Of a DNA stretch of 22,871 nt, positions 10,055-19,317 are shown piece by piece. How positions within the stretch are numbered: position 1 is the stretch's first letter; every line of letters begins with the position of its first letter. The DNA is from Entamoeba invadens IP1. Its lineage: Eukaryota > Evosea > Mastigamoebida > Endamoebidae. The stretch covers positions 8,380 through 31,250 of the forward strand of contig NW_004191688.1 in the NCBI RefSeq assembly GCF_000330505.1, read 5' to 3'. The notes beneath the pieces are model-generated. The model worked only from the letters and a program-made list of their open reading frames with translations, ran no database searches and was not told the DNA's origin. A program made the position numbers and the translations under genes.

Positions 10055-11605
10055 AAAAATCAAAATTTGTAAAAAATTTAAATCTTAGTAAATTTTAATG
10101 TAAATGTGACCTTTTTTCTTTAATTTTTTCAAAAAAAAAGCTAGACACTTTGGAACGACAGCTCTAGTAAATTTTATGGTAAATTGTTATAAATTATAGT
10201 AAAAAAGTGAATTTTTTTGTTGAAGTTGGGATGAACAAAGTTTCACTTTTTTGCTTGATCCTTTTAGAAACAAGTCACAGCAGTCTTTCTCAAATTCTGA
10301 TTATAACGGTAGGTCAATTAAGAAATAATCTGAAACAACAATATTTTCCCAAAACTGTTTTAAAATTTGTTTTTAAGAAGATAACAATACCACATTATAG
10401 TAATTGCCGCCAAGTAAAATTTTATAGTTAAAAATTATAATATAAAAACATTTTTCAAAAAAACTATAATTTTATAATTTTAATTATTAATGTAATAAAT
10501 TACAGAAAATGACATTATCAAAAATATTGAAAATCTTACATTAAAAATAACTAATAATTCGGGCAAATAAAAATAAACTATAAAAACAACAACAATTGTT
10601 AAAATAGATATAATTATCAATAATATAATATTGGTTTATTTAATTATAAATAATCATAAAATTGTTAAAAAAACAAAAACACAATCATAATTAGAATTTT
10701 TTATTCCAATTTTCCTAAAATTGCATATTTAATAACATCAAGAGTATTTTTTTATATTAAAACATTGAAACACGTATTTTTGAGAATATAAATGATCTTT
10801 ATGATAAAAAAATAATATATAACATATTTGAAAAATGATAAATTTTTCAAAAAAATAATAAATGATTTAATAAAGTATAACAAAATATAATAAAATTAAC
10901 AATTTTAACAATACTACAAAAAATGAAAATTGTCTAAAATATAAATAGAGAAAAAGTTTAAATTTAATTATTTAATTAATTTTTGAATCATACCTCGTTA
11001 CCATTTATTGCCCAAATAAAACAATACTTCCCAAAAATACTTAAAAATGACAAATATAAACATTTATTCAATGCTTTTGGGTCGTTTTTTATGTAAACTT
11101 TTTTGTCTTTTTATAAATATAATATATTGATAATATAATTTGATTGTTAATAATTTATAAAAGATTATTTTTTCGCCATAAAAAGCAAATTTAAAAACGA
11201 AATAATAATTAAAAACTTACAATTGTTCATGTTAAAAATTAAGGTTTTATCCCATAATTTACTGTAATTTGATACTTATTTTTTTAATAATAATACACAA
11301 TTATTAATTTAAATAGATTTTTAATTAATAAATAACTATTAAAATCATACTATTGATATTTGCTTAAAATAATAACAACTATACAAATGATGACAAATAT
11401 AGTTTGTAATTATAAATTAAATATGCTATTGTAGAAAAGTATATCAGAATCACATCATATACAAATGATTAAAAAGATATTTTCTTTAACATATCGAATT
11501 AATATTGGATAAACAAAGATATAATTAATTAACGGCAAATTTATTTGTTTGGTTATTAAAAAACATTTTATTGATCTATTTTTATAAATCGAACTTAATC
11601 ATGAT
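10055..11605. other. A+T-rich spacer, no gene seen
   Basis: The sequence is low-complexity A+T. A 74-codon frame at 10207-10431 lacks an ATG at its start and has no recognisable features, so it is not called. Nothing else beyond chance repeats is seen. Confidence 0.55.
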
Positions 11606-11705
11606 NNNNNNNNNNNNNNNNNNNNNNNNNNNNNNNNNNNNNNNNNNNNNNNNNNNNNNNNNNNNNNNNNNNNNNNNNNNNNNNNNNNNNNNNNNNNNNN
11701 NNNNN
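11606..11705. other. Assembly gap (100 N)
   Basis: Exactly 100 unknown bases, the usual placeholder for a scaffold join of unknown length. The true distance and content between the flanks are not known, so a missing gene or transposon end could lie here. Confidence 0.99.
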
Positions 11706-13063
11706 GAAAAACTTGAATATCTGATAATATTATTTAATCATTTTTATTAACATTATTATTTGTTTATAAAAATAGTTTATTTTTGTATTATTTATATTAC
11801 CAATATTAATTTGTTAAATTATATATTCTATTGATTGAAAGACAAATCTTATACCAAACAGGGTTTATCACGGAACAGGGAAAAAGGAACTTGTCCCAAA
11901 AATGCATTTTAAAATGAAAAGGTATATATTTTCTTTGTTTTTATGACAAAAATAAAGTAGTTTTAGTATAATTCATACTTATGTTTGTTTTTGCGATCTC
12001 CAAAACCTTTTCTTTACAGATGGGGATTTTTTGCCGCGGTCATTTTTAATGTTAAAACGACAGTTAACAACAAAACTATAAAATATTAAAATGTATAGTA
12101 TATAAATAAATGGTTTATTAATATAATATTTATACTATACAAAATAAAACTATTAATTATAATTGATAATATTATAAAATATTAGAAATTATTTAATAAC
12201 GATTAAATAATAATTTAACATATTAAAATAAAATTTGTTATTAACCAAACTTCCTCTTAACATAGTTAAGTGAAATTAACCAGAACAGAGCTGTCACCTT
12301 GCGATTACTTGTTAAATTTGATTTATTATTGCTTTTCATCACTTTCAAACATCAAATAGTGGTTAAATATACCAAATTAATATAAAATGTAATAGAATGG
12401 ACAATAACAAAACATTGAATCACAATACTTGGTGTTGTTGATAAATTTAGGTTGTTTTATAAACGTGCAATACTTTGATAGAACAGAAGAATTATTATAC
12501 GCGAGTAAATAATTAAAACGATTCTGTTCATCATTGATGCATTAACAGAGTGTTTGAAACAAAACAACTGCAATTATCTTCATTCTATTGTTTATTTTTT
12601 TATAATTTCATCAAAGCTATTATTGAATTATTTATTTACCATATTTATGAGTTATTTATTACAGAATTTTGATGAAATAAAAAAAATATAATTGTTGAAT
12701 GAACAATTACCATCTTTATTTTTTGGCTTAATAATTTTTTAATAATGTTATTAAAACATTTTTAAAGATTATGTTTATTTTTAAGTTTAATTAAAATATG
12801 AAAAACTCCAACAAAAAAATAATAACAAAACATATAGCAAATATTGTGTTTGCAAATACGCGGGCCGAATAAAATTTATTTCCCTGTTGCAACCGTGGTT
12901 TTCCTTAGAAATATCCAAAAATGAAATGCGCGGGCCGAAAGTCCAATATTCAGATAGATTATTTAATGAGTGCCAAGAAATTAAAGGATTGATTGATGTA
13001 AATATTCTGGTTTTAATTTTTTTGTTTTTTATTTTTTTTCATAATAATTGATATGAAAATGGG
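11706..13063. other. A+T-rich spacer before the hAT element
   Basis: No gene is supported. Local departures from A+T richness are CAGGGTTTATCACGGAACAGGG near 11860, a short G+C patch near 12030, and an 11-bp direct repeat CGCGGGCCGAA at 12859-12869 and 12929-12939. AGTGCCAA at 12969-12976 pairs with TTGGCACT at 22225-22232 beyond the hAT element. Confidence 0.5.
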
Positions 13064-13071
13064 TGCCAAAC
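13064..13071 (+). repeat. Left target-site duplication of the hAT element
   Basis: TGCCAAAC directly precedes the left inverted repeat and is repeated perfectly at 22176-22183 after the right one. Eight bases is the standard duplication length for hAT transposons. Confidence 0.9.
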
Positions 13072-13085
13072 TAGGGCGGAAGTAT
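13072..13085 (+). repeat. Left terminal inverted repeat of the hAT element
   Basis: TAGGGCGGAAGTAT, with one mismatch to the inward reading of the right end. The YAGGG start is typical of hAT ends. Similarity beyond 14 bases is weak. Confidence 0.85.
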
Positions 13086-13366
13086 CGTTGATAAATACCA
13101 AAAAATACCAAATACAAATACCGAGTAACTTTAACACCAAATATTAAAATATCAAAGTAACTTGATATTTGATAATTTCTTTGTCAATTTTGTTTTTAAA
13201 AAACCACAACATATATTTATTCACAGAAAAAAAAATGTAAAAACAAAAATAATGATTTGTGTGGCATTTATACATAAATAATACCAATAAATAGAATATT
13301 AACGAGCTTTTTATTTAAAATATAATATAAAAAATAAAACCATCTAAATTTTAAAATAAATTTATA

Positions 13367-13742
13367 ATGAATAGACAAAATGTAGTTGAAAATAAAAATT
13401 TGGTTCGAGAAAGGGAAACTATAATAACAACACACACTGTTACATCAGAACTATTTCAAGAAAAGAGTTTATCATTTGGTATTATACCTCCAAGATAAAT
13501 GTGGAAATCAGAAAAAATCGAATAAAAACCACCTCGAAAAATTTCAGCTGTGTGGCTATACTTCAGCGAATTTCCCCCCAAAAATGGGCAAACCCAAGAT
13601 CTCGTTCAATGCAAATTATGTGGTGCTGTGCTCCCTTATATTTATCCGTTTCAAGATCCCAGAGTTTCTATAGCCAAGTATCTTGACCAAGAATCAAATG
13701 AAAGAATTCTATTTGAATTTGAGCAAAACACCAAAAGACAAA
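13367..13742 (+). pseudogene. hAT transposase, N-terminal part with BED-type zinc finger (interrupted)
   Basis: From ATG 13367 one frame runs up to the inserted element, broken only by TAA at 13496-13498 and TAA at 13523-13525. Sequence after the stops (ISAVWLYFSEF... QCKLCGAVLPY... SIAKYLDQ) follows the BED finger pattern of an aromatic SxVWxxF start, a CxxC pair, then the place where HxxxH normally lies. Here that place reads AKYLDQESN, so the zinc-binding histidines appear to be lost. BED fingers bind the transposon ends in hAT transposases. The frame stops being hAT sequence at 13742, where the polymerase element begins, and resumes in register at 19318. The two in-frame stops may predate or follow the insertion. 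Confidence 0.75.
13738..13742 (+). repeat. Left target-site duplication of the polymerase element
   Basis: ACAAA, repeated at 19313-19317. Extending by one base gives GACAAA against TACAAA, a 6-bp duplication with one mismatch, which would match the 6-bp habit of Polintons. The transposase reading frame is exactly restored across one copy. Confidence 0.75.
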
Positions 13743-13884
13743 GTAGTATATAAATCGTGCCGATTTCGGACACCCTTCGGGAAGCCTCAATTATCACAAT
13801 TTCGTCGCTTCGCTCCGTTATTTAGGTTTAATTATTTTTTAGTTATTATTTTAAAGTGATAATTTCAATTTTTGTAAATCTAAA
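13743..13884 (+). repeat. Left terminal inverted repeat of the polymerase element
   Basis: It begins GTAGTATATAAATCGTGCC and pairs with 19169-19311 read in reverse. It includes a nearly perfect block ending CGCTCCGTTATTTAGG and a C(TTCG)G mini-hairpin in CCCTTCGGG. Mismatches cluster at about position 26 and positions 42-53 of the repeat. The match continues, with small gaps, right up to the ATG at 13885, so the promoter of the left gene is probably inside the repeat. Confidence 0.88.
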
Positions 13885-14202
13885 ATGACAACTACCATGG
13901 AATGTATTATTAAAGCTATTTAAAAATGTGTTCATATTACAGAGTTAAATAATTACGAAGTTGATTTATACTATAGAGTTGAATATAAAGAGTTATTTTA
14001 AATTAAAAACGACACTGTCAAATTAATCAAACCTAGAGTTAGTAAATATAGTGACGATTGGGTTAGATATAGTATCAAAGATAATAATCATAAAGAAATG
14101 ACATTTAGTAATGAACCACTAAAAAAATATCATGATGATAATGATGATAATGATGATAATGATGATAAAGATATAGATGAATTTATAAGTCGATTCATAT
14201 AA
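13885..14202 (+). pseudogene. Small gene at the left repeat, broken by two TAA codons
   Basis: The function is not recognised. The ATG sits immediately inside the left inverted repeat. One frame of 105 codons before the final TAA contains in-frame TAA at 13921-13923 and 13999-14001. Visible segments are MTTTMECIIKAI, a middle with ELNNYEVDLYYRVEYKELF, and KYSDDWVRYSIKDNNHKEM. It ends in an acidic tail from a GATGATAAT tandem repeat (DDN four times), followed by DIDEFISRFI. The middle resembles a small compact beta-type domain, but that is only an impression. Its first residues (MTTT) resemble those of the gene at the other end (MSTT), in keeping with the repeats extending to both starts. Confidence 0.5.
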
Positions 14203-14389
14203 ACTCTCATATTATATTAGATATTTTTAGTATTTCTCAGATGTTATCAGATGTTGTTATATCTCTTTAAATTATTTCAAATTAATTATTTTAAATTTTT
14301 ATTTTTGTAAAATAATATCAAATGATTTCAAACCAAAAAAATAAGACTAATATATGCTGGGAACATATAAAAGTCTATTAAATAATTGG
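14203..14389. other. Intergenic stretch inside the polymerase element
   Basis: A+T-rich, with stops in all frames. It lies between the ends of two genes that converge here (plus strand to 14202, minus strand to 14390), so it would hold their 3' ends. Nothing else is recognised. Confidence 0.5.
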
Positions 14390-14572
14390 TTACGACTCGT
14401 TAGGGTCTGAGGATTCATTGAATCCGTAAGAATAAGTTGTCTTCATTTAGAATTGAATTTTTCTAGTAAAGTTTTCTCTTGTTTTAATATCAAATGTCTT
14501 ACTAAATTCGAAACTAGGTTTTAATTCTTGTAAGTTAAATGTAAACTGTTTTTCAAAAGTCGGTACTGTCAT
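14390..14572 (-). pseudogene. Small gene remnant, function unknown
   Basis: On the minus strand ATG at 14572-14570 opens 41 codons (beginning MTVPTFEKQFTFNLQEL) to a TAA at 14449-14447. The same frame then continues MKTTYSYGFNESSDPNES to a final TAA at 14392-14390. It looks like protein, and it runs in the same direction as the polymerase upstream of it. No family is recognised; a fragment of a structural or accessory protein of the element is possible. Its first 28 bases or so are copied in inverted orientation at 15527-15554, so this start region may be a rearrangement product. Confidence 0.35.
14542..14569 (+). repeat. Inverted repeat, left arm (pair at 15527-15554)
   Basis: A 28-base arm matching the reverse complement of 15527-15554 at 27 of 28 positions. 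A second short inverted match, GTCCCG at 14592-14597 with CGGGAC at 15518-15523, lies just inside, offset by about 19 bases. The arms bracket about 957 bp that lacks recognisable genes. Confidence 0.85.
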
Positions 14573-15526
14573 ATTTTTAGAACTTCCTAAAGTCCCGTTT
14601 TTTATTTTTGTTTTTTTCCTAAAAAAACAAAAAACAAAAAATCGAAAGTATTGACTTTATTTTGAAAAAATACCAATCCCGTTCAATTATTTTCGTACAA
14701 ATTCGGGAAAATGTTGGAATATTAGCCAGCCTTTTCCAAAAAACCCGATCCCGTTATTTGATTTGACCATAACTCGATACTTCGCAACACAAACTCAGCA
14801 TTGTTGACCTAAAAGCACAACAATTAACGTTTAAGTGAATTGGGATGGTGTTGTTCGTGTCAAGTTTTAACTGAATATTACTCTGTTTAAAAATTATTTT
14901 CAATTAAAAACAAACATGTGGTTATCTTCTCCGAATAAAAAACAATGAAATAAAGAGTTCCAAAAACACCAAAAAATAAATTACAGCAAATGTTTGATAA
15001 TTTTGACAGGCATAAGTCAAATTGTCAAAGTGCAACACTAGAAAAATAATACAAAATAACAATATTGTTTTGTTATTGGATATTTTAAAAAAGATGTTTT
15101 CACTGAAATGCTCAAAAAGAATCTCGACTTTTTAAAACCCAACAAAGATAAGTTATCAAATCATTTTGATATTTATATTGTTCTTGTGACAACACTACTA
15201 AGCATACTACTCTTCGAACTAAGCTTTTGTTTTGTGAATATTTCATTAATTATTAAAATGTTTGATAATGAAAAAGATTGACATTAAAATTTATTTGCTT
15301 TTGTACTAAAATGCACTTTTGGGATCATTTGTGTGTTTTTCTGAAACAAAAATCCTGTTATTTCAAATTTTATATGGAATTTTTTAATGCTTAAAAATTC
15401 TTCAAGTAAAAAAATATATTTTGAAGACTGTTTTTCTCTTTTTTACTTGGAAAAAATAAGCGAATTTATTACAAAAAACGATTCCCAAAAATAATAAACA
15501 AAATAAACGCAAAAAATCGGGACACC
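14573..15526. other. Segment between 28-bp inverted repeats, no clear gene
   Basis: A+T-rich with homopolymers. The best open frame is plus strand 15108-15281 (57 codons; MLKKNLDFLKPNKDK, then a hydrophobic stretch VLVTTLLSILLFELSF), open further upstream to about 15054. It is not recognised and is not called as a gene. The segment lies between the polymerase end and the remnant at 14390-14572 and could itself be an insertion. Confidence 0.4.
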
Positions 15527-15554
15527 ACAGTACAGACTTTTGAAAAACAGTTTA
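15527..15554 (-). repeat. Inverted repeat, right arm (pair at 14542-14569)
   Basis: Matches the left arm at 27 of 28 positions in inverted orientation and ends 6 bases from the polymerase stop codon (15560-15562). Confidence 0.85.
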
Positions 15555-15559
15555 AAAGA

Positions 15560-18467
15560 TTATCCCGCGTAGAGTTTCTTATATAATTCAATTGGATTTT
15601 CGTTATTTTCCAATAAATTGTTTGGAATACCTTTCATTCTCATATGTAAAGCATTTTCTTGTTTATCGTTTGTTAATACATCTATATAAGCTTTCTTAAC
15701 TAAGAAGTAAGATTCTTTTGAATATAAGTCCCCAGATAATTCATCAAAATCTGGATGAAATTGTTCTAATTCACCTCCTCTTAATGTTTTACCATATATT
15801 TCTTTATATTTTTGTTCTAATAGTTCTATCTTATTTTTGTCTATATGCACTGAATCAGTATTTTGATAATATATATCTATATTTAAATCTTCTGCTTAAC
15901 ACATTACTTCATTCATTATTCTCTTACTCATACTTAATATTTGTACACCAATGAGATTTGTAAGTCCTCAAATGGTTTATTTGTTTCAAAACATCTAATA
16001 TTATCTGATATGTAATACATAGATTTAACTAACGTAAAGTTCTTTTTAAGATATCTATCTGAATCACATTTTCCTTTATTATTAATATATTTGTAAACCA
16101 AGTCATTTTTAATTGGTTTTTGAATCGTTTTTCCATATGATGAATTCATCAATAATTTATAATTGTTTTGTAATGGATTACCTTCTTTTTAAAGTTGAGA
16201 TCTTAAATTGTATATCTTTTCAATCTCGTTACTAAACACATTAGATTTACATCCAGTCCAATAATATCCTCTAATAATATTAAACTCTATTTGTTGAAAT
16301 TTAATCATATCTTCAATCATAATATTATCTACTCTCATTGTACAACATTCATTAACATTATTATCACCTTTATTATCTTTCTTAGTTATAATTGGCAAGT
16401 GTAAATGTTTATGTATTTTAGTTATTTCTTTATCTACAATAAATGCTGATATATAACGTTCATTTGTTGGTTCTAATTGTTGTTCTAACATTAAGTGGTT
16501 TAATATAGTTTTATTACATGATTCTTGTGGGATTAATATAGGTTTTCCAGTGGCCAGTTTTAATATATGCATAGCAATAGGATATAATGAACATGCGTCA
16601 TAATCATATAAATCTTTAGTAACATGTTGTTTTGAATTATCTCTACACATATTTCTACCTCCATATACTGCACCCTGTATAAATTCTCTAACTTTCCCAG
16701 AAGATTGCATTAAGTTTGGAATTTGTGTGTAAACATGTAATTTGAAATAGTGATTAGCTAAAGCAGATATACTAATAAAGTTGTCAACATCTATATTTAA
16801 ACTTTTCAAATTATTTTTTCGGAATTTAATTTGACCTTCTTTTAATATTCTAACGTCTTGACAAAAGTAGAATTTACAATATAATCTCATATCGAACTTG
16901 TTGTTATTTACCAAACAATTATTGTTTTTATATATATTCTCTTTAAATAAATTATATTGTTTTTCATTCCATTTTTGAGATTCATATTCACCAGCTTCTG
17001 AAATTATACCAATATTATTTTGAATTCTATCTGCGTTGTAGTAATTATAAGGGTATAACTTTTTGAATATCTTTTAAATCAAACATTTTAAGAAAATCTG
17101 ATAACTTATATGAAATTATTGAATAACTATCTTTCAAAACAATTCTTTTTTTCGTGATAATTTAGTTTCATTTTCATAGTTTTTCCATCTTTCTTAATAC
17201 ATGTCTCAATTCCATATTTTGCTAAGAAACACGAATCATATTTCAAATTATGAAAGTAAACAACGGAATTGTTATCTAAATCAGATAAGAAGTCTTCTAC
17301 ACACTTACCACCATATTTACATGAAATTTGAGATGAATTTCGTCTAGAATAAGCAACACAATATGCTTTATGAATTCCTTGTGTACTAGCTTCGAAATCT
17401 GCATTATAGTAAATATAGTTTTTGGATTTAGATTTTTTATTGATTTTTTTCCATTGTTATTGGTTTAACTTCAAAAACTAGATTATCCAATGATTCGATT
17501 GATTGTTTACATAATCAGATAAATCAGATGGTAAATGAAGAACATCACTAAGTGAATATGGTTTAAAGCCATTGTTATCTCTAATATATAAAATAAGTTC
17601 AGATAATTTTATATTGGATTTAGCTCCTGGATTTGTTAAATATGAATTTCCTTTCTTTCTTTGTTTATTAAACAAAGATTCAATTGGTTTGTTGTGATCT
17701 AATGCCCATTTATTCATTTCAACTCTATTCTTAAGATAAAATGGAGTAATAGTAATATTTTTATCTAAGAAATAATGATCACCCTTCATATTTGAATCTC
17801 TGAATAAATACATACTAATTTCAGTAGCTTCTTCATTATCTGATCCTATATATATCATTATTGTATTAGCATGATCTTTGCGCTTTAATTCTTCATTTTT
17901 TATTTGAATTCTAATATTACATGATTTTGAAACTTTATCTATCAATTTAATTTTCTGATATCTTGAATAACAATGAACACAATATAAATCAACAACTTTC
18001 TCATTTATTGTAGCTTGTTGTAACGCATATATTAAACAATTATTATTTAATTCGTGTCTAATTTTGTTTTCAACACTAAGAGAATCAAATATTTGTGCTA
18101 TTTTTAAATATTTAGAGAAACATTTATATTCTTCTGTATAATAATAAGCAAAGAATGCAGCACCATTATTTCGATATTCATTGATTTCTTTTTTATAATC
18201 ATATTCTTCAGTTATTAATTCTATAATAATTAAAGGTTCTGGAACTTCATGTTGAACATAAAATGCAGAATCTGAACTGTTTTCAATTTCAGATTGATTA
18301 TATAAACCAAGAGTTTCGTTTGATATTGATTTAAGAAATTCATCTATATTTTCTTTAGAATTTAACATATATGTTTTCCAAGTGGTATCACTAAATCTAT
18401 ATTTATAAACTAAATTTGCTGTTGAATATAGTTTTTCAATTAATTGATTAAAGAACTGTCTAATCAT
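15560..18467 (-). pseudogene. polB: Family-B DNA polymerase, protein-primed type, broken
   Basis: This would replicate the element. About 969 codons, within the range of Polinton and linear-plasmid polymerases. N-terminal part 18467-17478 (329 codons) has NCLIYALQQ and GDHYF, a Cys/His pairing reminiscent of an OTU-like protease fold (tentative). Proofreading domain: Exo I DFE at 17391-17399, Exo II HNLKYD at 17235-17252, Exo III-like YCKFYFCQD near 16870. Polymerase: motif A DACSLYP (16579-16599), motif B NSSYG (near 16140), motif C YQNTDS (about 15851-15868), thumb-like GGELEQFHPDFDE. Motif C has Asn where the first catalytic Asp of DTDS belongs. Breaks: TAG at 17478, frame changes near 17450, 17130, 17050 and 15945, TAA near 16190 and at 15896-15898. 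It lies 26 bases downstream of the gene at 18494-19168. Confidence 0.88.
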
Positions 18468-18493
18468 ACCAATTACTTAATTTTTTTTTCAAA

Positions 18494-19168
18494 TCAACAA
18501 TTAAGATCAGCATGAATTGTATTATTATCTAAGTCATGTGTTACACCTTCTGTTTTATATTCATTATCATTTATTGATCGTTTGTATGGTTCGTATTCAT
18601 TATAAATTTGATCTCTGTTTTCATCTTCATCTATTTGTTCAATATTATTGTTTAAACTCCATTCTAAATTATTTTTTGATATTATCATAATTATTAATCA
18701 TGTATTCGTTTTCTCTTTCATTCTTAAGTTGTTCATTAACATAATTATTATATTCTTGAGATATTGCTTCATCATCTATTTCAGTATTATGTTTTAAACT
18801 CATTCTAAATTCTTTTTATTAAGTTCTTTTTCATCATCTAAATCTTTAATTAATGTTGCTTTTTTATTAATTAAACCAAAAGTTTGTTTATCAGTTTTAT
18901 TTAATTTATCAAACACAATTCTTAAAAATGGTTGCGCTAAAGGCGCCGCTACGTGTTGTTCTAATTTTTCTTTATAATCAAGATAAACATTTCTGGATTC
19001 AATATTCATTTTCAATAATTCTTTTCTACATTGTCTATTTAAAATTTTAGTAGATGCTGCTTTAATAATTCCATCTTTAATTCTAAAACAATCCAAAATT
19101 TCTTCTTCGGAATAAGTTTTAATAAATTTGTGAAAATTCTTTTTCAAGTATTCTTGTGTAGTGCTCAT
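18494..19168 (-). pseudogene. Gene of unknown function at the right repeat, broken by two frameshifts
   Basis: ATG at 19168-19166 lies immediately inside the right inverted repeat. The first frame (122 codons; Lys/Glu-rich, helical, with QHVAAPLAQPFLRIVF) ends at TGA 18802-18800, which overlaps an ATG in another frame at 18803-18801 (ATGA). That frame (MSLKHNTEIDDEAISQEYNN) ends at 18669. A third frame (NNLEWSLNNNIEQIDEDE...) ends at 18494. A direct repeat explains this: GAATTTAGAATGAGTTTAAA near 18810 corresponds to AATTTAGAATGGAGTTTAAA near 18680, so one missing G in the first copy and one base in the A run near 18672 would make a single gene of about 225 codons. Alternatively they are separate small genes. 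The function is unknown; its position next to polB suggests an accessory replication role, which is inference. Confidence 0.5.
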
Positions 19169-19311
19169 TTAAGATAAGAAAAAATAAAATTATCACTTTG
19201 AAATAATAAATAAAAAAAATAATTAAACCTAAATAACGGAGCGAAGCGACGAAATTGTGAAGATTGAGTGTTCCCGAAGGGTGCATGAAATCGGCACGAT
19301 TTATATACTAC
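19169..19311 (-). repeat. Right terminal inverted repeat of the polymerase element
   Basis: The inverted partner of 13743-13884. It holds the CGGAGCGAAGCGACG block and the CCCGAAGGG mini-hairpin, and ends TATATACTAC at 19311. The ATG of the right-hand gene follows its inner edge directly. Confidence 0.88.
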
Positions 19312-19312
19312 T

Positions 19313-19317
19313 ACAAA
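19313..19317 (+). repeat. Right target-site duplication of the polymerase element
   Basis: ACAAA, the second copy of 13738-13742. The base at 19312 differs from its counterpart at 13737 (T against G). Confidence 0.75.

Larger units (their letters stand above)
13743..19311. mobile_element. Polymerase-B transposon (Polinton/Maverick-like, compact or internally deleted)
   Basis: A 5,569-bp element with about 142-bp terminal inverted repeats inserted in the hAT transposase gene. On the minus strand from the right repeat come a broken gene of unknown function (19168-18494) and a protein-primed type DNA polymerase B (18467-15560). From the left repeat a small broken gene runs inward (13885-14202). 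A small minus-strand remnant lies at 14390-14572. The polymerase and inverted repeats fit Polintons, but those are normally 15-20 kb and also encode a retrovirus-like integrase, an FtsK/HerA-type ATPase, a protease and capsid proteins, none of which I can recognise here. It could be an internally deleted Polinton or a smaller, separate class of self-synthesising element. Every gene in it carries stops or frameshifts. Confidence 0.8.

Noticed and set aside
11857..11900. CAGGGTTTATCACGGAACAGGG resembles a hAT-type transposon end
   Set aside because: No inverted partner or 8-bp duplication was found, and the N gap lies nearby.
10159..12295. GACAGCTCT near 10159 and AGAGCTGTC near 12287 as inverted subterminal repeats of a piggyBac element
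   Set aside because: Only nine bases match, with no TTAA-linked end on the right, so chance is likely.
13367..16190. Several in-frame stops in the transposon genes are TAA, which might suggest a reassigned codon
   Set aside because: The same genes also end normally at TAA and contain clear frameshifts and a TAG. Judged from neighbouring motifs the likely original residues differ from site to site, and the intact kinase gene stops at TAA.
18800..18803. ATGA stop/start overlap suggesting coupled translation of two genes
   Set aside because: The nearby direct repeat shows one copy with an extra G that keeps the frame open, so a single-base deletion explains the overlap better.
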